In this document: positions 5,116-12,216 of the stretch, piece after piece
Numbering within the stretch: position 1 is the stretch's first letter
Layout: each line of letters starts with the position of its first letter
Assembly: GCA_002435715.1 (NCBI GenBank)
Contig: DISD01000066.1
Span: 1 to 16,695 of the forward strand
Origin: Rhodospirillaceae bacterium UBA6219
GTDB taxonomy: Bacteria > Pseudomonadota > Alphaproteobacteria > Rhodospirillales > Magnetospirillaceae
Direction of reading: 5' to 3'
Length of the DNA: 16,695 bases
The notes under the pieces: model-generated
What the model was told of the DNA's origin: nothing
What the model saw: the letters and a program-made list of their open reading frames with translations, nothing else
Database searches by the model: none
Program-made: the position numbers and the translations under genes

Positions 5116-6386
5116 GCGCCCAGGAATTCCAGCTGCCAGGCCATTTCCTCGGCGGTCAGCGGAAATGTGCCGTCGCGGCCGCGTAATTGCCGGCCTGCGG
5201 GCAGGCGCAGCAACTTGGCCTGCAATTGCTCGGACAGCGCCACCGACAAGCCGGCTTTCCAAGAAATAGCGACGATCCCTTTGGCGCTTTGGGTGGTGAC
5301 CGTCTTGCGCACCACGGTGACCGGCAGTTCCGCCAGTACCGCCAGGGCGCAAACGACGAAGGTGATGTCGTTGCCGGCCAGCGCGGTGTCCACCGTGCTT
5401 TCGTCCAACTGTCCCTTTTCCCGCAATTGACGGGCGCGGACCAGGGCGGCGGCTTCGTCGGATGCCTTCTTGACTTCGGCCCGCTGCGGCCCGCTGGCTT
5501 CCATTTCATCCAGGCGCTTGGCCACCACGGCCGCCACCGCCACCGCCGCGTCGCGATCCAGATCGTGCCGTTCGGCCAAGGATTGCAGCAGATTGGCGGC
5601 GACGAAGCGGGCCAGTTTGGCCGCCGTCTTCGACGGCAGCTTGGGACGTTGGCACATGGGTTGGTGCCAGGCTTCGATGTCGGTGGCGCGGTCCACCAAC
5701 CGGTCCAGGGTTTCTTCGCGGATCTGCGCCGACGGGTTGCCCAACAAGATGGCGATGGCGTCGACGTCGTCGGTGGCGGCGATGGCGTCGGCCACCCGCA
5801 CATTGACGGTGGATCGCTTGGAGATAGCCGACAGGGCACCGGGAATGGGGCTGCCATTGATGACTTCCAGCAAATCCTCGTCGGTCAGAACCGGCGAGAA
5901 TTGCAGGACCGGGGCGGCCACGGCGATTTCGGCGTCCCGCGCCAGACGGCGGATGACGTCGGGCGGCGCGTTGGCCACGTCCTTGAGCGCGTCGGACAAA
6001 ATCTCGCGCACCTTGGGGATGTTGTCCCGCGCCAGGGTTTCCAGCGCGTCATAGGTGGCGCGGCGCAGGCGGTCTTGTTCGTGGGCGGTCAGGCCCGGCG
6101 CCAGCCGGGCGATCTTGGCGGCCAGACCCGACCGCACTTGGTCGTCGGGATCGGCGGCCAGACCGGGATGGGCTTGCGGCGGGGTCGCCGGGTTGGCGGC
6201 GACCTTGCGGCGCACTTCGGGGCTTTTGTCCTCGGATAGGAAATACAGGATTTCCGGGCGGATTTCGGGATGGGCGGCCAAGGTGGCGCGGACGTTGGAA
6301 TCCTCGTGGGCCGCCAGTTCGCGCGCTTCCTCGTAGGTGAACTTGCGGGTGCCGCCAAACAGTCTCTTCAGCAATCCGACCACCAT
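5112..6386 (-). CDS. DUF2336 domain protein with N-terminal LRV/HEAT-like repeats
   Basis: The 424-residue product has no signal peptide or membrane segment and is rich in Ala, Leu and Arg. Residues 28-90 hold three tandem units of about 24 residues: DSNVRATLAAHPEIRPEIL, SPEVRRKVAANPATPP and DDQVRSGLAAK. The xxxVRxxLAxxP pattern resembles leucine-rich-variant or HEAT-like helical repeats. The remainder is mostly helical and resembles DUF2336 proteins, which are common in alphaproteobacteria; I assign that family from memory of its pattern. The biochemical function is unknown, and helical repeats suggest protein-protein binding. It starts 3 bases after the diguanylate cyclase gene, with an AAGGGA ribosome site inside the cyclase coding end, so the two are almost certainly co-expressed. 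A role in the same signalling pathway is inference. Confidence 0.8.
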   Translation of the reverse strand: MVVGLLKRLFGGTRKFTYEEARELAAHEDSNVRATLAAHPEIRPEILYFLSEDKSPEVRRKVAANPATPPQAHPGLAADPDDQVRSGLAAKIARLAPGLTAHEQDRLRRATYDALETLARDNIPKVREILSDALKDVANAPPDVIRRLARDAEIAVAAPVLQFSPVLTDEDLLEVINGSPIPGALSAISKRSTVNVRVADAIAATDDVDAIAILLGNPSAQIREETLDRLVDRATDIEAWHQPMCQRPKLPSKTAAKLARFVAANLLQSLAERHDLDRDAAVAVAAVVAKRLDEMEASGPQRAEVKKASDEAAALVRARQLREKGQLDESTVDTALAGNDITFVVCALAVLAELPVTVVRKTVTTQSAKGIVAISWKAGLSVALSEQLQAKLLRLPAGRQLRGRDGTFPLTAEEMAWQLEFLGA

Positions 6387-6389
6387 GCC

Positions 6390-8057
6390 CTAGTCCCTTT
6401 TCAAGGCTGTGGGGGCAGGGGCCAAGCGCCAATGGCCCTTGCCGTCGCGCTTGACCTCGTACATGGCCTTGTCGGCCCGGGCGATCAGTTCTTCCAGGGT
6501 TTCACCGCTTTCGCCGGCATGGACGGCGACGCCCAACGACATGTGCAGCGGTTTGTCGGCCGAACCGGAAAAGTGCGCCAGGCTGGAACTGGCGGCCAAC
6601 ATGCCTTCGCAGCGTTTGATGGCGATGTTTTGTTCGGCGGCTTCCAGCCAGATGGCGAATTCGTCCCCCCCCAGACGCGCCACCAGATCGGTGGGGCGGG
6701 TGTGGTGCAAAAGCAGGTCACGCACCGCCATCAGCGCCTGGTCGCCGGTCTGGTGACCATGGACGTCGTTGACCGCCTTGAAGTTGTCCAGATCCACATA
6801 GATCAGGGTGGCGGGCTTGTGCTCGCGGCTCAGGCGTTGGAAGCGCCGGGCGATTTCCTCGAAGAAGGCACGACGGTTGAACAAGCCGGTCAACGAATCG
6901 GTGCGCGACAGGCGCAGGATGCGTTCGTGGTTGGCGATCTGTTCGTTGGCCAGGCCCACCTGGTTGGAGACGTCGTCGATCAACAGGCGGTCGTCGTCGC
7001 TCCAGCCCTGGCGCTGGTCGTCACGCCACAGCAAGATGGCACCGTTGATGGAATGGCGATAGCGGCTGACCGTGGCCAAAACGTGCCAGGGGCCGTCCCG
7101 GTCTTCGAAATGGTCGCTTTCGATGAAGGAATCGAGGGCTTTCTTCTCGTCGCCGCCTTCGCCGAACTGGGCCGCCAGGGCGAAGTCCGAGGCGTCGGGC
7201 AGCAGGCGAAAGATCTGGCAGCCGGTGGCCCCCAGGGCACGCGCCGTGGCTTCGGCGGCGGCGCGCAGCATGTCGACGGGATCGACCTCGTCGCGGATGG
7301 TGCGCACGATGTAGGACAGCAAGCGTTCGCGGTTGTTGGCCCGCGACAGGGCCGCGTCGCGCAGCCGTTCCTGGGTGATGTCGCGGCAGATGCCGCGCGC
7401 CCCCAACCATTCCCCCGATTCACCACGGATCGGCGTGCTCGATGCCAGGACGCAGGCTTGGCTGCCATCGGCCTGGTTCATCCACACTTCCACGTCTTCC
7501 AGGGACAGCGCGCTGGCGAAGGGGGCGGTTTCGGCCTCGGCCGGGGTTTCGACGACGAATTCCCCCGGGTCACGGCCCACCAACTCGTCGGCCGAGAACC
7601 CCAAGGCCCCCTTGGGGCTGACGAAGACGAAGCGGCCATCGGCGCCCACTTCCCAGGCGAAGTCGGACGAGATGTCCACCAGATCCTTGTAGCGCTGGCG
7701 CGATTCCACCAGGGCCGAACGCAGGTTGCGTTCCAAGGTGACGTCGCGGGACAGAACCAGATAATCGGCGGAATCGGTGGGCAGCACCACCAGTTCCAAC
7801 ACCACGGTGTTGGTGCCGGTGCGCAAGGAGACGATGGTCGGGCGGGGGGCGGTGACATGCGACGGCAAATCGCTGATGTGACCGGCCTGGATGGCATCCA
7901 GTAACAAAGCAGCACGGTCATTGGCCAACAGCACCATGCCGTCGGCGTTCAGGACCAAGGCCGCACCGGGATAAGCCGCCAGCGAGTCCGGGCCAAGGCC
8001 GACAACACTTTTGGCGGTCCCCAGCGGCCGGCCCTGTTGATCACGTGCTGAGGTCAT
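6390..8057 (-). CDS. PAS-PAS-GAF-GGDEF diguanylate cyclase
   Basis: The 555-residue protein is a predicted cytoplasmic sensor that makes cyclic di-GMP from two GTP. Two PAS-like domains (about 25-110 and 120-235) are followed by a GAF-like region (about 250-375) and a GGDEF domain (about 385-545). The second PAS ends in the PAC-like LGARGICRDITQERL. The cyclase domain begins SRTDSLTGLFNRRAFFEE and includes YVDLDNFKAVND. The active-site GGDEF motif (463-467) is intact. The inhibitory RxxD site (RPTD, 454-457) lies exactly 5 residues upstream, so product inhibition is expected. There is no EAL or HD-GYP domain and no membrane segment. I chose ATG 8057; an in-frame ATG at 8096 would add 13 codons rich in rare ones (CTA, ACA, GGA, CGA) and lacks a ribosome site. 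The DUF2336 gene follows after 3 bases. Confidence 0.92.
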   Translation of the reverse strand: MTSARDQQGRPLGTAKSVVGLGPDSLAAYPGAALVLNADGMVLLANDRAALLLDAIQAGHISDLPSHVTAPRPTIVSLRTGTNTVVLELVVLPTDSADYLVLSRDVTLERNLRSALVESRQRYKDLVDISSDFAWEVGADGRFVFVSPKGALGFSADELVGRDPGEFVVETPAEAETAPFASALSLEDVEVWMNQADGSQACVLASSTPIRGESGEWLGARGICRDITQERLRDAALSRANNRERLLSYIVRTIRDEVDPVDMLRAAAEATARALGATGCQIFRLLPDASDFALAAQFGEGGDEKKALDSFIESDHFEDRDGPWHVLATVSRYRHSINGAILLWRDDQRQGWSDDDRLLIDDVSNQVGLANEQIANHERILRLSRTDSLTGLFNRRAFFEEIARRFQRLSREHKPATLIYVDLDNFKAVNDVHGHQTGDQALMAVRDLLLHHTRPTDLVARLGGDEFAIWLEAAEQNIAIKRCEGMLAASSSLAHFSGSADKPLHMSLGVAVHAGESGETLEELIARADKAMYEVKRDGKGHWRLAPAPTALKRD

Positions 8058-8091
8058 CCCTGCTCGCCCATTTCCCACTGTTGCCGGATTT

Positions 8092-8122
8092 AGCATAAAG
8101 ACAGGGTTTTAACGACTGGCAA
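8092..8122 (-). promoter_or_regulatory. Weak candidate promoter for the GGDEF gene
   Basis: On the minus strand TTGCCA (8122-8117) precedes TTTATG (17-base spacing) or TATGCT (19-base spacing). If real it overlaps the upstream ATG at 8096 and favours the 8057 start. The 113-base divergent gap (8058-8170) shows no other clear signal. Confidence 0.25.
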
Positions 8123-8170
8123 AACCGGAAGCGGTTGCGTTTTATTGCCGCCCGGCGTAGCACAGGGAGC

Positions 8171-8884
8171 ATGGAGCAAAAACGCGATCATCTCCGCCCG
8201 CCGCTGGATGCCCTGGAAACCTGGGTGTTCGACCTGGACAACACGCTTTATCCGGCGTCGTCCAGCCTGTTCCCCCAGATCGACATCCGCATGCGGACCT
8301 TCATCGCCGAGCGGCTGAAATTGAGTTTGGACGAGGCCTTCGTCCTGCAGAAGCGCTACTACCGCGAATTCGGCACCACGCTTCGCGGCCTGATGACCGT
8401 TCATGGCATGGAACCCGCCGATTTCCTGGCTTATGTCCACGACATCGACCACACCGTTCTGGACGTGGCGCCGCAACTGGACCAAGCCTTGGCGGCGCTT
8501 CCCGGCCGCAAGCTGATCTTCACCAACGGTTCGCACCGCCATGCGGAAAAGGTGTTGGCGCGTTTGGGTATCGAACGCCATTTCGACGGTATCTTCGACA
8601 TCGTCGCCGCCGATTTCGTCCCCAAGCCGCAACCGCATTGCTATGACTTGATGGTGCGCCGTTTCGGTTTCGACCCCCGTGCCGCCGCCATGGTGGAGGA
8701 CATCCACCGCAATCTGGGGCCGGCCGCCACCTTGGGCATGACCACGGTTTGGGTCCGTCAGGACAACCACCCCGACTTCAAGGTGGTGATCCAGGACGAA
8801 GACGATTTGTCCCACGTGCATCACATCGTCGAGGACCTGCCCCACTGGCTTGGGCAGGTGGCCGCCACCCCCTCGGCGCGTTGA
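8171..8884 (+). CDS. HAD-superfamily pyrimidine 5'-nucleotidase-like hydrolase
   Basis: The 237-residue product has all four HAD motifs. Motif I is FDLDNTLYP (20-28), with nucleophile Asp21 and acid/base Asp23. Motif II is FTNGS with Thr118. Motif III is Lys152 in VPKPQPHCYDL. Motif IV is MVEDIHRNL with Glu176-Asp177. The DLDNTLYP motif and the helical cap (about 35-105) match the SSM1/SDT1-type pyrimidine 5'-nucleotidase subfamily, which dephosphorylates nucleoside monophosphates in the cytoplasm; the true substrate is not shown. ATG 8171 is the only sensible start, although AGGGAG sits only 1 base before it, an unusually tight spacing. It is divergent from the GGDEF gene and precedes dapD by 64 bases. 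That neighbourhood is, as I recall, frequent in alphaproteobacteria but without a known metabolic reason. Confidence 0.85.
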   Translation: MEQKRDHLRPPLDALETWVFDLDNTLYPASSSLFPQIDIRMRTFIAERLKLSLDEAFVLQKRYYREFGTTLRGLMTVHGMEPADFLAYVHDIDHTVLDVAPQLDQALAALPGRKLIFTNGSHRHAEKVLARLGIERHFDGIFDIVAADFVPKPQPHCYDLMVRRFGFDPRAAAMVEDIHRNLGPAATLGMTTVWVRQDNHPDFKVVIQDEDDLSHVHHIVEDLPHWLGQVAATPSAR

Positions 8885-8908
8885 CTTAAGCCGTCAACGC
8901 GCTATGTT
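8881..8908 (+). promoter_or_regulatory. Promoter of the dapD operon
   Basis: TTGACT (8881-8886) and TATGTT (8903-8908) are separated by 16 bases. The -35 box overlaps the TGA stop of the HAD gene. A start site near 8915 would leave a leader of about 34 bases. dapD can therefore be transcribed independently of the HAD gene. Confidence 0.55.
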
Positions 8909-8948
8909 TCCGCCAACCCTTTCAAAGCCTGACTGAAGGATGACGGCC

Positions 8949-9791
8949 ATGAGCTTCGCCGACCTGCAAAAAGCCATCGAGGATTCGTGGGAAGTCCGCG
9001 ACACCATCAATTCCAAGACCGATTCGAAGATCCGCGACGCGGTGGAAATGGCCTTGGGGATGCTGGATACCGGCCATTTCCGCGTCGCCGAGAAGCTGGA
9101 AGGCGAATGGGTGGTGAACCAGTGGCTGAAGAAGGCGGTGTTGCTGTCCTTCCGCCTGAACGATTCGCGCCCGGTCCCCGGTGCGCCGGGCGGTTCGCAT
9201 TGGTACGACAAGGTGGCCACCAAGTTCGAAGGCTGGGACGAAGGCATGTTCCAGGCCCACGGCTTCCGCGCCGTGCCCGGCGCCGTGGTGCGTCGCCCCG
9301 CCTTCATCGCCCCCGGCGTGGTGCTGATGCCCAGCTTCGTCAATGTCGGCGCCTATGTGGACAGCGGCACCATGGTCGACACCTGGGCCACCGTCGGCTC
9401 GTGCGCCCAGATCGGCCGTAACGTCCACATCTCGGGCGGTGCCGGTATCGGCGGCGTGTTGGAACCCCTGCAGGCCGGCCCGGTGATCATCGAAGACAAC
9501 GTCTTCATCGGTGCCCGCGCCGAAGTGGCGGAAGGCGTCATCGTCGAGGAAGGCGCGGTGCTGTCCATGGGTGTCTATATCGGCAAGTCCACCAAGATCG
9601 TCGACCGCGCCACCGGCGAAGTGTTCTATGGCCGCGTGCCGGCCTATTCGGTGGTGGTGTCGGGCACCATGCCGGGCAAGCCGCTGCCCAATGGCGAGCC
9701 GGGCCCCAACCTGTACTGCGCGGTCATCGTCAAGCGCGTCGACGAACAGACCCGTTCCAAGGTCTCGATCAACGAATTGCTGCGCGATTGA
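8949..9791 (+). CDS. dapD: 2,3,4,5-tetrahydropyridine-2,6-dicarboxylate N-succinyltransferase
   Basis: DapD transfers succinate from succinyl-CoA to tetrahydrodipicolinate in the succinylase branch of lysine and meso-diaminopimelate synthesis. The 280-residue product has the expected architecture. An N-terminal helical region (1-100) contains VNQWLKKAVLLSFRLND. A left-handed beta-helix of hexapeptide repeats (about 105-235) includes RRPAFIAPGVVLMPSFVNVGAYVDSGTM in segments and VIIEDNVFIGARAEVAEGV. A short C-terminal segment carries YCAVIVKRVDEQTR. The enzyme is a homotrimer with active sites between subunits. I chose ATG 8949 because GAAGGA (8935-8940) lies 8 bases before it; the in-frame ATG at 8940 overlaps that site. 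Its TGA overlaps the dapE TTG start. Confidence 0.97.
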   Translation: MSFADLQKAIEDSWEVRDTINSKTDSKIRDAVEMALGMLDTGHFRVAEKLEGEWVVNQWLKKAVLLSFRLNDSRPVPGAPGGSHWYDKVATKFEGWDEGMFQAHGFRAVPGAVVRRPAFIAPGVVLMPSFVNVGAYVDSGTMVDTWATVGSCAQIGRNVHISGGAGIGGVLEPLQAGPVIIEDNVFIGARAEVAEGVIVEEGAVLSMGVYIGKSTKIVDRATGEVFYGRVPAYSVVVSGTMPGKPLPNGEPGPNLYCAVIVKRVDEQTRSKVSINELLRD

Positions 9792-10933
9792 CCGACCTGA
9801 AGGACCCTGTCGGCCTGGCGGCCGAACTGATCCAATGCGCCAGCGTCACCCCGGACGACGCTGGCGCCCGCGATTTGCTGGCCGGTTGGCTGCGGCAACT
9901 GGGCTTTGAGTGTCACGACGTGGATTCCGCCACCGGCGGTCCGCTGATCCGTAATCTCTATGCGCGGCGTGGCCAGGACGGGGTCAATTTCTGTTTCGCC
10001 GGCCACACCGACGTGGTCCCCGTGGGCTCCAGCTCCTGGAGCGTCGATCCCTTCGGCGGCCAAGTTCTGAACGAGCGGCTTTATGGTCGCGGCGCCGCCG
10101 ACATGAAGGGCGCCATCGCCTGTTTCGTCGCCGCCGTGGCGCGTTTCCTGGACAAGGGCGAAGCGGCGGGCTCCATCAGCCTGCTGATCACCGGCGACGA
10201 GGAAGGCCCGGCGGTGGACGGCACGGTGAAGGTGCTGGACTGGCTGGTGGCGCGGGGCGAAAAGCTGGATGCCTGCATCGTCGGCGAACCGACCAATCCC
10301 AACCGCTTGGGCGAGATGATGAAGATCGGCCGTCGCGGCTCGTTGAACGGTCGGTTGACGGTGTTCGGCACCCAAGGGCACGCCGCCTATCCGCATCTGG
10401 CCGATAACCCCATTCCACGCCTGCTGGCCATGTTGAACGCGCTGAATGCCGAGCCCTTGGACCACGGTTCGCCGCATTTCCAGGCGTCCACCCTGACGTT
10501 CACCACGGTGGATGTGGGCAATCCGGCCACCAACGTCATTCCGGCCCAGGCCAAGGCGGGATTCAACATCCGCTTCAACGATCTGCACAGCGGCGCGTCG
10601 TTGGAAAAGTGGATTCGCCATACGCTGGATGTACTGGGCGGCGATTACGAGCTGACCATCGAGGTGTCGGGCGAAAGCTTCCTGACCCAGCCCGGCGCCC
10701 TGTCCAAGGCGGTGGCCGATTGCGCCCAAGCGGTGACCGGGTTGCGGCCCGAGGAATCCACCACCGGCGGCACCTCGGACGCCCGTTTCATCAAGAACCA
10801 TTGCCCGGTGCTGGAATTCGGTCTGGTCAGCCAGACCATGCACAAGGTGGATGAAAACGTTCTGGTGGCCGACCTGGAATCGCTCGCCCAAATCTATCAA
10901 GGCGTGTTGGAACGTCTGGTGGGGCGCGGGTGA
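9788..10933 (+). CDS. dapE: Succinyl-diaminopimelate desuccinylase
   Basis: DapE hydrolyses N-succinyl-LL-2,6-diaminopimelate to LL-diaminopimelate and succinate. It is a dinuclear zinc enzyme of the M20 peptidase family. The 381-residue length is typical. Metal and catalytic residues are in place: His73 and Asp75 in FAGHTDVVPVG, Asp106 in GRGAADMKGA, Glu138-Glu139 in ITGDEEGPA, Glu167 in VGEPT, and the last zinc histidine (His352) in MHKVDENV. The start is TTG at 9788, sharing bases with the dapD stop (TTGA). No ATG or GTG lies nearby, and the N-terminus LAAELIQCASVTPDDAG aligns with the start of other DapE proteins, so the TTG is well supported. No strong ribosome site precedes it, suggesting translation coupled to dapD. 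Confidence 0.97.
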   Translation: MTDLKDPVGLAAELIQCASVTPDDAGARDLLAGWLRQLGFECHDVDSATGGPLIRNLYARRGQDGVNFCFAGHTDVVPVGSSSWSVDPFGGQVLNERLYGRGAADMKGAIACFVAAVARFLDKGEAAGSISLLITGDEEGPAVDGTVKVLDWLVARGEKLDACIVGEPTNPNRLGEMMKIGRRGSLNGRLTVFGTQGHAAYPHLADNPIPRLLAMLNALNAEPLDHGSPHFQASTLTFTTVDVGNPATNVIPAQAKAGFNIRFNDLHSGASLEKWIRHTLDVLGGDYELTIEVSGESFLTQPGALSKAVADCAQAVTGLRPEESTTGGTSDARFIKNHCPVLEFGLVSQTMHKVDENVLVADLESLAQIYQGVLERLVGRG

Positions 10934-11496
10934 TTTCCCGGGTGGAGATCCACGCCGGCATCTTTGGCGCCTGGCGTATCGCCCGGCGCGATCCCGGCGG
11001 CTTGGTGTGGATCAACGATTCCCCGCAAGGTTTCTGGAATTCCTTTTGGGCGGCGGCCCTGGTGTTTCCCGGCGTCATGGCGCTGGAAATCCTCAGTGGC
11101 GGTTTCGGTGAAGACCCCGGTCTGCGCGCCGTTTTGGTCAAGCTGATCTCTTATGCCATCGACTGGACCGCGTACCCGTTGCTGATGGTGTATGTGGCCC
11201 AATCCCTGGGCCGTTTCCATCGCTTCTGGCGCTATGGGGCGCTTTACAATTGGGCCTCGGTGGTCCAGGTGGGCTTGCTGCTGCCCTTGGTGTCGCTGAC
11301 CGTGCTGACCCAGTCGCCCATGCTGATGATGATGGTCCAGGCGTTGACGGTGTTGTTGCTGGTCTATCGCGCCTATATGGCCCATGTGGCCCTGGAAGTG
11401 GGGCTGGGCACCGCCATCGGCATCACCTTCATGGATGTTTTGCTGGCGCTGTTGCTGGAAAACATTTCCGATCGGGTGATGGTCGGTCTTTGGTAG
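10930..11496 (+). CDS. Unrecognised integral membrane protein, about five helices
   Basis: I do not recognise this family. The 188-residue product begins with an amphipathic stretch with Arg-rich IARRDPGG and then has about five hydrophobic segments: roughly 36-55, 68-92, 107-127, 131-150 and 157-177. No catalytic motif, cysteine pair or charged signature stands out. A Met-rich run (SPMLMMMVQ) sits at the start of the fourth helix. The GTG start overlaps the dapE stop (GTGA), the clearest sign that it is a real, co-translated gene. Its TAG stop overlaps the ribosome site of the next gene. It therefore lies tightly inside the dap transcript, and a link to diaminopimelate or cell-wall metabolism is possible but unproven. 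Confidence 0.75.
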   Translation: MISRVEIHAGIFGAWRIARRDPGGLVWINDSPQGFWNSFWAAALVFPGVMALEILSGGFGEDPGLRAVLVKLISYAIDWTAYPLLMVYVAQSLGRFHRFWRYGALYNWASVVQVGLLLPLVSLTVLTQSPMLMMMVQALTVLLLVYRAYMAHVALEVGLGTAIGITFMDVLLALLLENISDRVMVGLW

Positions 11497-11506
11497 GGAC
11501 GAAGCC

Positions 11507-12157
11507 ATGAGCAAGGATGTGTGGGGACAGGTCGACGATTATTTCGCCCAGGCGCTGATGCCCACCGATCCGGTGTTCGACGCGGTGTTGGATTCCAGCC
11601 GCAAGGCCGGTCTGCCGGCCATCAACGTCGCCCCCAACCAGGGCAAGCTGCTGCATATGATGGCCCGCATGGTCGGCGCCAAGCGGATTTTGGAAATCGG
11701 CACCCTGGCGGCCTATTCCACCATCTGGCTGGCCCGCGCCTTGGGCCCCGGCGGGTCGCTGGTGACGCTGGAAGCCGATGCCGCCCATGCGGCGGTGGCG
11801 CGTTCCAACCTTGCCATGGCCGGTTTGGAGGGTGTGGTGGAGCTGCGCGAAGGCAAGGCGCTGGACACCTTGCCCAGCCTCAACGGCCCCTTCGACTTCG
11901 TCTTCATCGACGCCGACAAAACCAACAACCCGGCTTATTTCCAATGGGCGCTGACATTGTCGCGCCCCGGCACCGCCATCATCGTCGACAACGTGGTGCG
12001 CGACGGCAAGGTGCTGGACCCCAAGGCCGAGGAAAAGGTCCAGGGCGTGCGCCGATTGGCCGAAATGCTGGCCACCGAAACCCGGGTCACCGCCACCGCC
12101 CTGCAGACGGTGGGGGGCAAGGGCTGGGACGGCTTCATTCTGGCCTTGGTGAATTAA
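11507..12157 (+). CDS. SAM-dependent O-methyltransferase (class I, catechol-OMT-like family)
   Basis: The 216-residue cytoplasmic enzyme belongs to the metal-dependent O-methyltransferase family 3 (COMT/CCoAOMT/MdmC type). The SAM-binding motif I is RILEIGTLAAYSTIWLA (60-76), with acidic residue Glu89 at the end of strand 2. The metal site is Asp135 (FIDADKTN), Asp161 and Asn162 (IIVDNVVRDG). Lys138 is the usual catalytic lysine. GGKGWDGFILAL closes the fold. The methyl acceptor, usually a vicinal diol, cannot be predicted. ATG 11507 follows AGGGA at 11495-11499, which overlaps the previous stop. It is last in the dap transcript, 10 bases after the membrane protein gene, and faces the efflux operon. 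Confidence 0.92.
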   Translation: MSKDVWGQVDDYFAQALMPTDPVFDAVLDSSRKAGLPAINVAPNQGKLLHMMARMVGAKRILEIGTLAAYSTIWLARALGPGGSLVTLEADAAHAAVARSNLAMAGLEGVVELREGKALDTLPSLNGPFDFVFIDADKTNNPAYFQWALTLSRPGTAIIVDNVVRDGKVLDPKAEEKVQGVRRLAEMLATETRVTATALQTVGGKGWDGFILALVN

Positions 12158-12161
12158 GTCC

Positions 12162-12194
12162 GAAAAAGCTTCGGGGGCCGTAGCCCCCGAAGCT
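12162..12194 (-). terminator. Terminator of the efflux operon, between convergent genes
   Basis: A perfect 12-bp stem (AGCTTCGGGGGC 12167-12178, GCCCCCGAAGCT 12183-12194) has a 4-base loop. On the minus strand it is followed directly by TTTTT (12167-12163), so it is a proper terminator for the outer-membrane protein gene. The plus strand has the stem but no T-run, so termination of the dap operon here would be weaker. Confidence 0.85.
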
Positions 12195-12216
12195 CAACAT
12201 TCAGTGTATTCAACAC

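Noticed and set aside
6270..7904. A 544-codon open frame on the plus strand opposite the GGDEF and DUF2336 genes
   Set aside because: It is antisense to two genes with clear domain motifs. Its composition is low-complexity Gly/Gln/Val/His/Asp, typical of a mirror frame in GC-rich DNA.
9644..10900. A 418-codon open frame on the minus strand opposite dapE
   Set aside because: It is a mirror of dapE with no ribosome site or domain pattern.
12162..12194. This hairpin as a full terminator of the plus-strand O-methyltransferase
   Set aside because: The plus strand has no T-run after the stem; the T-run is only on the minus strand, so it is assigned to the efflux operon.
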